From an uncultured Bacteroidales bacterium (GTDB lineage Bacteria; Bacteroidota; Bacteroidia; Bacteroidales; UBA932): 64,000 nt of DNA. Within the stretch, counting starts at the first letter, position 1. Every line of letters begins with the position of its first letter. The stretch lies in the NCBI GenBank assembly GCA_944326325.1, contig CALVDQ010000006.1, positions 59,702 through 123,701 on the forward strand. The letters run 5' to 3'. Positions 54,278 through 63,391 of the stretch are shown here, piece after piece. A model generated the notes under the pieces. That model was not told the DNA's origin. It saw only the letters and a program-made list of their open reading frames with translations, and made no database searches. The translations under genes were made by a program, and so were the position numbers.

Positions 54278-54982
54278 ATGATTATCGGTTATTTAAGAGT
54301 CAGTACGGGGAAACAGCACCCGGCGAACCAGAAAGACGAGATCGAAAGGTTCGCGGAAAAGAAAAACATCACGGTCGACCGGTGGGTCATCGAAGTCGCA
54401 AGCGGCAGCAAGAGCGAGAAAGAACGCAAGCTGGGAAAACTCCTGAAAACGCTGAAGTCCGGAGACACGCTGATTGTCACCGAAATATCCAGACTGAGCA
54501 GGACCTTGACGGAAATCATGGGAATCATGGGACGGTGCCTCGAGAAAGGGATAATCCTCCATACTACAAAAGAGGGATACACCTTTGACGACTCGATCAA
54601 CAGCAAGGTCCTGTGCTTTGCTTTCGGGCTGGTGGCCGAAATTGAAAGGAACCTGATATCCATGAGGACAAGGGAGGCGCTGGCTCTCCGCAAGGCCGAA
54701 GGGGTCGTCCTCGGACGCAGGAAAGGCAGCTTCACCAAAACGAAACTGCTGATGGAGAACAGGGACACCGTCGTCAGGATGCTGAAAGACGGGCAGACCA
54801 TAGCCTGTGTCTGCAAGACATTCGGCACTTCGAGGGATACCTTCAGGAAACTGAGACGGTACTGTCCGGATGTGGAAGCCGCGGTTGCCGAAAGACGCAG
54901 GAAGCCGGCTCGTCAAGAACCCGATGACGGCCAATTACGTCCGAGTTCTTCATCCGTGGCGTCACGGACGCAGCGGACGTAG
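54278..54982 (+). CDS. Serine recombinase, Mpi-like DNA invertase
   Basis: This 234-residue protein is a resolvase/invertase. The catalytic domain has Ser9 in MIIGYLRVST, Arg72 and Arg75 in TEISRLSRTL, and the conserved FAFGLVAEIERNLISMRTREALALRKAEGVVLGR linking to the DNA-binding region. A C-terminal helix-turn-helix follows (VVRMLKDGQTIACVCKTFGTSRDTFRKLRRY, about 165-198). This layout and sequence strongly recall the Bacteroides fragilis master invertase Mpi, which flips promoters of surface loci. The last 35 or so residues are a polar tail beyond the usual end, and their coding DNA overlaps the 3' end of the convergent tip-protein gene by 70 bp. It stands next to a fimbrial operon whose upstream edge carries a matching inverted-repeat core. 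Confidence 0.88.
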   Translation: MIIGYLRVSTGKQHPANQKDEIERFAEKKNITVDRWVIEVASGSKSEKERKLGKLLKTLKSGDTLIVTEISRLSRTLTEIMGIMGRCLEKGIILHTTKEGYTFDDSINSKVLCFAFGLVAEIERNLISMRTREALALRKAEGVVLGRRKGSFTKTKLLMENRDTVVRMLKDGQTIACVCKTFGTSRDTFRKLRRYCPDVEAAVAERRRKPARQEPDDGQLRPSSSSVASRTQRT

Positions 54983-57900
54983 AACGGCTTATGGCCGTCA
55001 TAATCGTCACCGCAGGTAACCATCTGTCTGGTATTGACATAGAAAGCCTGCCGGACAGACTGGTTGGTAAACTGGGTACAGCACGGGACGATAGCACTAG
55101 AGTTAGGAAGCCCGTCACGTATAAAAACGGCATAATTCGAAGCCAGCACCGTGAGCTCTACAAGATTAGGCAGTCTCCAGCCGGCATTGTCCGGTTCGCC
55201 AGCCTCATGATAACCTGCGCATGGGTTGCTCCTGTTGTTGCCTATATTCTGGAATTGCTGCAAAGTATAGTCTATATTATTTGAGGACGATGACCACGAT
55301 GTAGTATAGTCTTTAGACAAGACCATAGCGTCATAGAACCTGTTGTACTCGTCATCCTCGTTATGCTGGACGAAATTGTACGGATAGGTGTTCGGTATCT
55401 GCCTGAACAATGACGGCGTGAGACGGCCTCTGAAATCGAAAAAGTAATTACCGCTATCCATTTTCTTCAACTGATATACAGGAACCGGGGTTCCGGTGAA
55501 TTCGTCCAGATCTGCATCCACTTTTGAGGGAAGAAGCCTGATACAGCGTATCATATACCTTCCGCCATTGTATTCGGTTTTCTGATCACCGTAAGAGCCC
55601 TTTTCCACAGCCCAGTATGTCACCTTGTTCGAATTATTGGTACTCGTATGGTACAGGGCGCCATACTGGATAAAATCCTGAGGGTATCCAGTCAATGTCA
55701 GCCCGTTCTTGTCCCCTATATACAGCTGCGCCTCATTCGGAATGGCGTTGGCCCCCATACCGATCCTGATATATTCGTTTATCGACGGAAGATACCATCT
55801 GATTTCATCTTTATCTATCATACCGTTGCCGTCAAGATCCCGGTTCCGTGAAAGTATCGCCGAAAAAGCCGACAGATTATCGCTGTTATATGCAGCATCT
55901 ATCTTTCTTATGCCGCTGACACTGCTCTTGTGCCCGTTGTTTCCGGCATTCAGATATTCTGACCATGACTTCGTCCCGTTGTCGATGTCCAGAAAACGTA
56001 TCGTATTGGAACGCCCGTCAATATCGGAATAGTTTGCGTTATCATTTCGAGAACTTCCATATCTGACGGCACTGGTCTCATTGAATGTTTCGATTCCGAA
56101 TGCGGTAAATGACCCCAGATCCGAATCGTCATCATAGAATGTCTGTATAGACCTCTGCGATATATTCGTATGCGCCGTGCTGTAGGTACTGTTCCCGTCT
56201 CCGGACACCTGGATATTCATCGAAATCATCATCCTGCGCTGGTCCTTGTTGGTGAATTCGCTCCATTTTCCAATGGATTCTCCGGTTAAAGGATTTTCAG
56301 TATAGTAGTACTCATCCACAAATCCGGTAAAATACGCATACCAGCTTCTTCTATATCTATTGTAGACTACGGTAATTCCGTTCTCTGCATATTCTCTGCT
56401 GTCGAGGACGGAACTGTAATCCAGATTTTCGCCAAAACCATTGTCAGCCCCGTAATCCCACAGCTTTCTGACAGCCTGTCCCAGTTTCACGCATACGTCA
56501 TATACATCGAGCAGCTTTTCATTAAGTTCCGAAGCCGTGTTTATATCGGCTCCGCCGTTTTTCCATAAAGGCAGCCCCGGATACGGAGACAGATCGGACG
56601 AAGATTCCTGAGGCAGGAATTCCACCCATTTATAGTCAATGTCTTCAAGAAACGTTTCTTTATTTGTCGGGCCGTCGTTCGCGACATAATCCGAATAAGG
56701 GACCTTCATCACCGCCCCGTCCTGGAACGGAGACTCGGTATAAAGTATCAGGTTGTTTCCTATGAGCTCGTCTATATTCAGGACACCGTCCCCGTCATCG
56801 TCATTTTTCCAGTCACTGCCGGCAAGGCTGTAGACGGACGCCATGATATTGGACAGATTGTAAGACAACAGCACCTGTTCGTAATGCGCATCCAGGGAAT
56901 AGCTCAGAGTTATATCGTTTATGTTTACTATACCTCCTTCCGCACCCGGTTCTTCACCCTGTCCGCCGGCATCACCTGCTTCAGCTTCGGCAATGATTCT
57001 GTCCACACCGTTTATCGTAATATTATAGGTATATCTCCAGTTCCTCTTGACGGAAAAGTCCCCGAAACTGCCGCCGTCGTTACTGAAATTTCCCAAATGA
57101 ATCACATAGCTCGTCGAACCCGAATACAGGAGGGTCTCCTGGTTACCGCTTACACTGTATTCGGCATATTCGCCGTTGATAACGATATAAGTCGCGTTCT
57201 CAGGGGCATACTTCCATGTCTTGTCGCCATTCGAAGCGCCCGGTCCCGAAGCTCCTCCCTCCCCGGAGAAATCCCACTCATCCCGCATATTGTAGGATCT
57301 CACTCCAGAGACGTTTTTCTGGATATTCTCAGGCAGGAAGAAGTCAAAAGTATAGACATTGTCGACAGCAGTGGTATTGAGGGTCTGGACAGAACCGTCA
57401 TAATAGAATGTGGAGGCAGCTTCCGGAGGATCTGCTTCCGTGGTCCTGTCGCTGCCGAGCCTTGTCGCCTTCGGCAGGTTGAAAAGCTGGTACGAACTCG
57501 GAGTGAAGGATATCCTTTTACCGTTTTCGGTTCCGTTGGTTATCTTGAATATGACATTGGCGACAATCCTCTTGAGATTGATCATGCCATCGGCAGTACC
57601 CGAACCGGAAGTGCCGGTCCTGCTGAATGTCACCTCATCGCCGGCGACATCGGATGTGAATATCATCTGCTGCGTCGGATATTCCGGTGTCGTGCCGTTG
57701 TTGATATATGTATCCCTCAGATAGACTATTTCATTTGCGACCTCGCTGAGAGTAAGGCTGCCTGACAGAGCTTCTGTCCCGAAAGTCTCTATCGTGGTCC
57801 TGAAGCTTTTCCAGGACTGTACGTTAAGATAGTTGGCGACTGTAAAGATCCGCTTTGTCCCGGTTGTAGTGTTTATTTTAATGGTGTAATGTCTGCCCCC

Positions 57901-58224
57901 ATATTCGCTATTTTCTCCGCGGTCCGTGATTGCTGCATCGTCGGAGACAGCGATGACATCCTCGCAACGCGAACCGTCCTCATTGTATATGAAAAGGTAC
58001 AGGGACGTGATCTCAGAATAGTTATTAATATCCTCCGCCTTGGTAGATACAACGACATCGCCGCCGGCAGGCACACCGAAAGACAACGATGCGATAACGG
58101 GAAGGCCCTCTTCAACCTCTCCGTACGGCAAATCTTCACGGACGCACGAAGACAGGCAGGACACGATTCCTGCCAAAGAAAAGAGCGGCACCGCAATATT
58201 TCTTACCAAACCTTTCATAATCAT
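54913..58224 (-). CDS. Large fimbrial tip/adhesin-type lipoprotein (DUF4906-like)
   Basis: This 1103-residue surface lipoprotein (lipobox LSSC27) is the last and largest gene of the fimbrial operon. The N-terminal third resembles fimbrillin-associated domains (SLYLFIYNEDGS, KRIFTVANYLN, LKRIVANVIFKITNG). Two acidic calcium-loop-like segments occur, NDDDGDGVLNIDEL near residue 475 and DLDGNGMIDKDEI near residue 800. The C-terminal part (EIRWYLPSINEYIRIGMG, YMIRCIRLLPSK, GWRLPNLVELTVLAS, FYVRCVRD) fits the DUF4906/FISUMP-like ends of large fimbrial accessory proteins. By position it should be the tip adhesin. It starts at ATG 58222-58224 (or 58216-58218), 23 bp after the preceding gene. Its 3' end overlaps the invertase gene antisense. 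Confidence 0.8.
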   Translation of the reverse strand: MIMKGLVRNIAVPLFSLAGIVSCLSSCVREDLPYGEVEEGLPVIASLSFGVPAGGDVVVSTKAEDINNYSEITSLYLFIYNEDGSRCEDVIAVSDDAAITDRGENSEYGGRHYTIKINTTTGTKRIFTVANYLNVQSWKSFRTTIETFGTEALSGSLTLSEVANEIVYLRDTYINNGTTPEYPTQQMIFTSDVAGDEVTFSRTGTSGSGTADGMINLKRIVANVIFKITNGTENGKRISFTPSSYQLFNLPKATRLGSDRTTEADPPEAASTFYYDGSVQTLNTTAVDNVYTFDFFLPENIQKNVSGVRSYNMRDEWDFSGEGGASGPGASNGDKTWKYAPENATYIVINGEYAEYSVSGNQETLLYSGSTSYVIHLGNFSNDGGSFGDFSVKRNWRYTYNITINGVDRIIAEAEAGDAGGQGEEPGAEGGIVNINDITLSYSLDAHYEQVLLSYNLSNIMASVYSLAGSDWKNDDDGDGVLNIDELIGNNLILYTESPFQDGAVMKVPYSDYVANDGPTNKETFLEDIDYKWVEFLPQESSSDLSPYPGLPLWKNGGADINTASELNEKLLDVYDVCVKLGQAVRKLWDYGADNGFGENLDYSSVLDSREYAENGITVVYNRYRRSWYAYFTGFVDEYYYTENPLTGESIGKWSEFTNKDQRRMMISMNIQVSGDGNSTYSTAHTNISQRSIQTFYDDDSDLGSFTAFGIETFNETSAVRYGSSRNDNANYSDIDGRSNTIRFLDIDNGTKSWSEYLNAGNNGHKSSVSGIRKIDAAYNSDNLSAFSAILSRNRDLDGNGMIDKDEIRWYLPSINEYIRIGMGANAIPNEAQLYIGDKNGLTLTGYPQDFIQYGALYHTSTNNSNKVTYWAVEKGSYGDQKTEYNGGRYMIRCIRLLPSKVDADLDEFTGTPVPVYQLKKMDSGNYFFDFRGRLTPSLFRQIPNTYPYNFVQHNEDDEYNRFYDAMVLSKDYTTSWSSSSNNIDYTLQQFQNIGNNRSNPCAGYHEAGEPDNAGWRLPNLVELTVLASNYAVFIRDGLPNSSAIVPCCTQFTNQSVRQAFYVNTRQMVTCGDDYDGHKPFYVRCVRDATDEELGRNWPSSGS

Positions 58225-58247
58225 TTATCGATTCCGGGGAGTGTCGG

Positions 58248-59405
58248 TCAGTTGAACACTATATCCATATTGCTTTGTTCCCAATAAAGGGCGACCACAT
58301 CCAGCTCTACATCGTCAACCGATGTATTGAAAATCCCCTTTACCTTGATCCAGTCGTTAGGGGACACCACAGGAAGGTAGATTGTCTTTGTTTTTTCAGA
58401 TCCGTTGACCGAATAATCCACATATACCGTATAGACAAAAGTCTGATTATCTGTCCCGGGAGGCAGCTCATCGGGGTCATCGGATCCGTAAGTATTTGGG
58501 AGAAGATAGGAGTCGGCATCTGAAAGATATTGCAAATACTCTTCGTCCAGATATCCATCCGGATTTACCTCCTCTATCGTTGTCTTTGTATCAAACAGCC
58601 CTATACTGCTGTCTTGCGAATAGTAACCATCCGGGGCACCGTCCGCCGTGAAACAGCCTGCGCTTCCAGGTCCCTGTCCTGCAATGGAGATTGAATTGAC
58701 CGAGACTTCGGTGCTCTGTTCAGTCTTCGCGAAATAGAACGACAGACGTGCCATGGCGCGTGTGACATCGATCGGAATAAGCTGTGGAGCGTCACTGGAA
58801 GATTCTTCTATCTTGAAGGTAAAGTTATTGCTGTCTATGGCGGTACGGTCACCGATGATGTTGGACATCGGAATGGCACAGACACCGTCTGCCTGACGCA
58901 GGCCCGTAAAACGCAGGCCCTCTATGTCAGACCTTCCGGAATTTTCACCGAGTACGGTCGTACTTTCCGTGTATATGTCGTTGGCAATCACATAGAAGTC
59001 TATATCCCCGCTGGCGGTCAAGGACATGGGAAGATAATGCCGTCCGCTGCCGCCCAGCCCGTCGAAACTGGCATAGCCGACCATTTCATCGTTCTGGCTG
59101 AAGCCAGGGTCATGCTTGAAAGCGAAAATCTTGATACAGTGGATGATGTTCTCCTCGTCTACATTGAGGTCGGCACCGGACTGCACTCTCGTTCCTGCCC
59201 CGGCGGACTCACCGCTGCCGGAAGACAGTATGAGGGTAACGCTGGCCGGACCTCCGAACTCTTTAGGCTCCCTGACATCGCCTTCCTTGGAACATCCGGA
59301 GACAGAAACGACAGCCGACAGAGCACAGATGCCCAGGGCGATGACTCCTGACACCGTCCTGGAAAAACGCCGGATTGCATCCGATATGATACTAACTGTT
59401 GACAT
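58248..59405 (-). CDS. Fimbrial accessory subunit lipoprotein
   Basis: This 385-residue protein has a lipoprotein signal (VSVSGC38). Its composition is that of Mfa/Fim accessory subunits: IIHCIKIFAFKHDPG, IDFYVIANDIYTES, AIPMSNIIGDRTAI, PIDVTRAMARLSFYFAKTEQSTEVSVNSISI and a C-terminal beta domain ending VVALYWEQSNMDIVFN. Such proteins are exported as lipoproteins, cut by a gingipain-like or other protease and added near the tip. It lies between the anchor gene (66 bp upstream) and the tip gene. The exact family (FimC/FimD/Mfa4-like) cannot be fixed by eye. Confidence 0.72.
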   Translation of the reverse strand: MSTVSIISDAIRRFSRTVSGVIALGICALSAVVSVSGCSKEGDVREPKEFGGPASVTLILSSGSGESAGAGTRVQSGADLNVDEENIIHCIKIFAFKHDPGFSQNDEMVGYASFDGLGGSGRHYLPMSLTASGDIDFYVIANDIYTESTTVLGENSGRSDIEGLRFTGLRQADGVCAIPMSNIIGDRTAIDSNNFTFKIEESSSDAPQLIPIDVTRAMARLSFYFAKTEQSTEVSVNSISIAGQGPGSAGCFTADGAPDGYYSQDSSIGLFDTKTTIEEVNPDGYLDEEYLQYLSDADSYLLPNTYGSDDPDELPPGTDNQTFVYTVYVDYSVNGSEKTKTIYLPVVSPNDWIKVKGIFNTSVDDVELDVVALYWEQSNMDIVFN

Positions 59406-59471
59406 TTACGCTTTTGTTCTGACTCTTATGCTATAAAACGGCATTGCTGTCTGTCCGGCTGCGGAATCCTG

Positions 59472-60359
59472 TCAGTCAAAACCCGGATCCACATCCTCTA
59501 TATTCCACTCCGAAACATCCACTCCGGTCGGGCCCAACGTGATGATGATCGCGACCCTTGCCTCCTGCTTCCCGTCGACATCGATGCCGTATCTGTCGAC
59601 AAATTCGGGGATGGAAAGACGGTAGAACTCCCTGCCCTCATCAGCCGTGGCCAGGACAATGTCCGTCTTCTCCGATTCCGTAAAGCGCAGGACATTGTAA
59701 ACCAGCAGATATGAATTTTCCTCTTCCGGATCATCCATTATGACAGGCTCCACATCGCATTTGTCGGACGACGGGGAATTGAAGAAGTCCGTATATTCCG
59801 GGCATCCGGTATGCGTAAGCTTTACGGTGGTGGGCAGTGCATTTTTGAATCCGCGCAGCTTCACATACATATCGATATGCGAACTCTCGAACTCACATAC
59901 CCCCGACACATCCACAAGAGTCTCGGGAACAGTCACTTCAAGATCGCTGAAATACAGGTCATCCGTACCGTTGAAAGACAGTCCGGAACTGAGATGGGCG
60001 GGTTCGGCTACATGGGCCTCGTCATAGACAGTATGGACATGGGTCCTGTCCGCCGCGTTACCCCAGCAGACTATCCTGTAGTCTCCGGGAACGAGCCTGA
60101 TATGGGCCCCTTGCAACTCCGTCAGGTCTGATTTGTCGAATTCGTATGTCCCCGCCAGGGAATTGTCCCCGGCGGAATAGACATACAGGCTAACCTTATC
60201 GATTTTCTCAGGAAATATATCAGAGGTCCCGTCCCCTGTGTACACGAAGGACAGCAAAACGTCACAGGTACAGTCCGACCTGTCTTCACGGATACATCCG
60301 GAAGACAGACCGGCCATGGCGGCGATAAGGAGGACTGATATATTATATCTGAGATTCAT
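59472..60359 (-). CDS. FimB/Mfa2-family fimbrial anchor subunit
   Basis: This 295-residue lipoprotein starts MNLRYNISVLLIAAMAGLSS followed by GCIREDRSDCTCDVLLSF; the CIREDRSDC segment is typical of FimB/Mfa2 anchors. Further family features are KIDKVSLYVYSAGDNSLAGTYEFDKSDL, RLVPGDYRIVCWGN, VPETLVDVSGVCEFESSHIDMYVKLRG and IIITLGPTGVDVSEWNIEDVDPGFD. Anchor subunits terminate the fimbria at the outer membrane and control its length. It follows the Mfa1-like major subunit by 41 bp. Its last residues (DPGFD) resemble those of the major subunit (IPGFDNE). Confidence 0.85.
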   Translation of the reverse strand: MNLRYNISVLLIAAMAGLSSGCIREDRSDCTCDVLLSFVYTGDGTSDIFPEKIDKVSLYVYSAGDNSLAGTYEFDKSDLTELQGAHIRLVPGDYRIVCWGNAADRTHVHTVYDEAHVAEPAHLSSGLSFNGTDDLYFSDLEVTVPETLVDVSGVCEFESSHIDMYVKLRGFKNALPTTVKLTHTGCPEYTDFFNSPSSDKCDVEPVIMDDPEEENSYLLVYNVLRFTESEKTDIVLATADEGREFYRLSIPEFVDRYGIDVDGKQEARVAIIITLGPTGVDVSEWNIEDVDPGFD

Positions 60360-60400
60360 TGTACTTGTCCGAATTTTAAACCGTCAGGAAAAACAGCGGA

Positions 60401-61870
60401 TTACTCGTTGTCGAAACCAGGGATAACATCCTTCAAGACATATTTTATAGGGGTCACCCTTACAATGATGTTGTAGTCATCCCCAGGGGCAATCGTGCCC
60501 GTAGTAATATTGAACGGATTGATCTCGACATCCTTCATCTTGTAGATGGTGTTTGGAGTGATGGCAACAGCCCCGTCGCCGTTCCTGAATTCTACGATAT
60601 TGGCATAATAGAAATGGTCTGAAGTAAGGTCATTGAAGTTGATCCTTGAAGTGAGCCTTGCGATGATGTCTTCGTCCTCAACCTTTGCCCCTTCCGCATC
60701 ATATACCTCATAGCTGTATCCTCCATCACCGATGATATCGGAGAAATCGAACTGGAAGTGGATCGCTGGCTGTGTGAGAGTATTCCCCTCGCCCCAGACT
60801 GCAGTTGCATCTTCCTCAGGCATCGTGTTGTCCTCTACATCAAACGGAACGAAGAAATTGAACGGCACGCAGGTCTTCGGATCGGCTTCAGCAGCTTGGC
60901 CGTTGAAATAATAGTAATTAACACCGCTCAGGCCTGATTCAGGATTAAAGAGATTGTCGTAGCCATTATTGTAGTTGCTGTAATACAGCACCTTCTCAGT
61001 ATTCATATTAGGAGCTTCCCCGAAATTGAATACCTCCGAACCGGTTGCATCTTCAATAGAAGTGTTCCATGCTCCGTTTGTAATCTGTGCGTTCACAGGC
61101 CTTGCAAAGCCTTCGTCAACATCCGGCACCATAGGGGAAAGCTTGCCATAGACGTTGGACATATAGATACCGACAAGCTTCGGCTGGAATCCGCTCCATC
61201 TGATCTTGTAGGTCACCCCGTCAAGTTCAACATCCTTTGAATCTGCCGTCACGACATGGATGCCTCCGATTTCAAGACGGGAGATGACAGGACGGAGATA
61301 GATCTCGGCTGTATAATACTGTGAGGCCATTTCTCCCTCACCGATAGTGATATCCACATCATCGGCAGGCTCGTTGGCGATAGGGGTGAGATCCTTGTCG
61401 CCGCCTACATAGAGTATATCGGTCTTCGCCTTGTCGCCGCCAAAGTTCTCAAGTTCGGCCGTAAGAGAGGAAATATTACTGTTTTCCGACAATGCGACCT
61501 CAGAAGAATTCGCCACGACATAGACCTGGCTGACTTCCGTAAGGCCCACGAAACGGATACCTTTGCCCGAATTCAAAGATGAATACGCATCGCTGTGCTC
61601 TCCGTCCGCGTCAAGAGTATAGGCATACTTTATAACCCCCGAAGCTGAAGTGAAATAGATATCGTACTTCGAGATTGCATAGCCTTCGTTCCAGCCCGGA
61701 ACCGGAGACACGGCAGACTTGGTCATTCCGGCCCCGTTGATAGCGATGGTAATCTCCTTGACGCCTGCATCCGGATCCGTGTCCACAGGAGCCTCTGTCT
61801 CGTTTTTGTTGCAACCTGTAATTGCAAGTGCTGCCATCGCGCTCATCGCGATAAACTGATAAAATTTCAT
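60401..61870 (-). CDS. Mfa1-like major fimbrial subunit (fimbrillin)
   Basis: This 489-residue lipoprotein precursor (lipobox ITGC20, KNETEAP) is probably the main shaft protein. It shows the two-domain fimbrillin pattern: KEITIAINGAGMTKSAVSPVPGWNEGYAISKYDIYFTSASG, VGLTEVSQVYVVANSSEV, a region with AEIYLRPVISRLEIGGIHV, and a C-terminal strand (YNIIVRVTPIKYVLKDVIPGFDNE) that could serve in subunit linking. Maturation would involve removal of an N-terminal segment after lipoprotein export. It is 27 bp after the OmpA-like gene and is followed by the anchor gene, the usual mfa order. Confidence 0.83.
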   Translation of the reverse strand: MKFYQFIAMSAMAALAITGCNKNETEAPVDTDPDAGVKEITIAINGAGMTKSAVSPVPGWNEGYAISKYDIYFTSASGVIKYAYTLDADGEHSDAYSSLNSGKGIRFVGLTEVSQVYVVANSSEVALSENSNISSLTAELENFGGDKAKTDILYVGGDKDLTPIANEPADDVDITIGEGEMASQYYTAEIYLRPVISRLEIGGIHVVTADSKDVELDGVTYKIRWSGFQPKLVGIYMSNVYGKLSPMVPDVDEGFARPVNAQITNGAWNTSIEDATGSEVFNFGEAPNMNTEKVLYYSNYNNGYDNLFNPESGLSGVNYYYFNGQAAEADPKTCVPFNFFVPFDVEDNTMPEEDATAVWGEGNTLTQPAIHFQFDFSDIIGDGGYSYEVYDAEGAKVEDEDIIARLTSRINFNDLTSDHFYYANIVEFRNGDGAVAITPNTIYKMKDVEINPFNITTGTIAPGDDYNIIVRVTPIKYVLKDVIPGFDNE

Positions 61871-61897
61871 TGCTGTTAAAATTTAGTTGTATTGATT

Positions 61898-63391
61898 CTA
61901 CAGATAATCTATTACCGCCTCGACCTGCCCCAGATTGTGCCGTGCATCCAGGCAACCGCCGCCGGCAGCCTCGGCAAAGGCATCGCGCGCCTTCCAGTAC
62001 TCTCCCGTACGGGCATAGGCCACACCCAGTATGTTCAACAGACCGTCCTCTCCATCCGGGATCCGGTCCTGAAGTATTTCAACGGCCTTCCCGGCATCAC
62101 CGGCAGCAAGGGCCTCCAGAGCAAGATCTCCCTTGACCGCAGGAGAATCCCGATAATATAAGGCCGCAGTCCTCATCGCGTATGCGTACCCTTCGGTGTC
62201 CTTCCCGTACGATCCTGCCACCATATACATTTCGGTCAGGCTCAGGTCTGACGGGTTGTCCCTGATCACACGCCTCGCCTCCTCGAGAGAGAATCCGGCC
62301 ACATCGTATTCCACCCTGTAGATACAATGTCTCAGATATGGATATATATTCTCTTTCAGCCATCCGTATTCATCCGGAGTCAGGACATCCCTCATCCGTC
62401 TCTCGCATTCATTCCTGTCCTGTGTATAGGTATCGATGATGCTGATGACAGTGTCTTTTTTCGGGAACCGGGACTTTACGAGTTCTTTACGGAAGCCGTT
62501 CCAGTCCTCGCCGCTCCACTCCACGCTCATTATCGAGGTGTCGACATCGTTGTGCCTTGCTATATACTCCGCAAACGATTCGGCCCTGCTCCGCGAAAGC
62601 CTTTCATTGTACTCCCAAGTCCCCTCCGGAGAAGCGTATCCCGCCACGTATATGCCTGTAATCCTTATATAGTCCCTGTCCTTGACAAGGGCTATCGAAT
62701 TTGTCACGGTGTCCAGTACGGCGGCGTTGTCTCCCCACTTCTCCAGTATGTCCGCCTTGTCGAGCTTGAACTGCAGACGCGCAACCCGGCTTTCCGAACG
62801 GTGCTTCACCGGCTCCGGTTCCGGTTCTATCCTGGAAGTCTTCCACTGCGGGACGAACCTTGGCAGCACCGGAGAAGCCAGGACAGCCACGGAATCACCT
62901 TCCCCGCAGTCCGCACAGCCTGTCACACTCTCCCTCATCTCCAGTTTTCCTTCAAGCATCCAGCTGCTGTACGGAATCGCCGAGAGATAGGCATATTCCT
63001 GGGAGGAACGGTTCTTCCTTACTATTATGGAAAGGGCGGAATCGCGTCCGGTTATGCTGTCTTTCAAAGTCTCCCTGCGCATTATGACATTGTGTCTCAC
63101 CCGGCCGTCTATGATCACTGTACCGAACGGGAATTCCCGGCTCCCGTCAGCCGATACCAGCACCGGAGTCAGAGAAACCGTATGCTGGGTCCTGATCTTC
63201 GCACTATCGAGCACTATCCCCATGCTCAGGGTCACATCCCTGCCGGCCTTTTCCACACTCCTGTCCTCGAAACGGATCTCTCCGAGATAGCTGACATCCT
63301 TCCCGTCATCCGCATCCCCTGCAGAGAGCACGGACGGAAAGAAAAACCACAAGGCGGCCAGCGGTATTATATTACGGAAAACTCTCATCAT
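61898..63391 (-). CDS. DUF3868/OmpA-like outer-membrane protein of the fimbrial operon
   Basis: This protein of about 497 residues has a signal peptide (NIIPLAALWFFFPSVLSAG), an N-terminal beta domain like DUF3868 (SYLGEIRFEDRSVEKAGRDVTLSMGIVLDSAKIRTQHTVSLTPVL, VIMRR) and an OmpA-like middle part (ITGIYVAGYASPEGTWEYNERLSRSRAESFAEYI). It ends with TPR-like helices (AGDAGKAVEILQDRIPDGEDGLLNILGVAYARTGEYWKARDAFAEA). Such proteins accompany DUF3575 in Mfa/Fim loci and may help assembly or anchoring at the cell wall. ATGs at 63389-63391 and 63386-63388 and a GTG at 63392-63394 compete. The ATG at 63391 overlaps the stop of the preceding gene by one base and is preferred. Confidence 0.85.
   Translation of the reverse strand: MMRVFRNIIPLAALWFFFPSVLSAGDADDGKDVSYLGEIRFEDRSVEKAGRDVTLSMGIVLDSAKIRTQHTVSLTPVLVSADGSREFPFGTVIIDGRVRHNVIMRRETLKDSITGRDSALSIIVRKNRSSQEYAYLSAIPYSSWMLEGKLEMRESVTGCADCGEGDSVAVLASPVLPRFVPQWKTSRIEPEPEPVKHRSESRVARLQFKLDKADILEKWGDNAAVLDTVTNSIALVKDRDYIRITGIYVAGYASPEGTWEYNERLSRSRAESFAEYIARHNDVDTSIMSVEWSGEDWNGFRKELVKSRFPKKDTVISIIDTYTQDRNECERRMRDVLTPDEYGWLKENIYPYLRHCIYRVEYDVAGFSLEEARRVIRDNPSDLSLTEMYMVAGSYGKDTEGYAYAMRTAALYYRDSPAVKGDLALEALAAGDAGKAVEILQDRIPDGEDGLLNILGVAYARTGEYWKARDAFAEAAGGGCLDARHNLGQVEAVIDYL

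Noticed and set aside
54278..54982. Recombinase as part of a transposon or integrated element
   Set aside because: No transposase partner, terminal repeats or target duplications were found; its position beside a fimbrial operon and its similarity to Mpi favour an invertase role.
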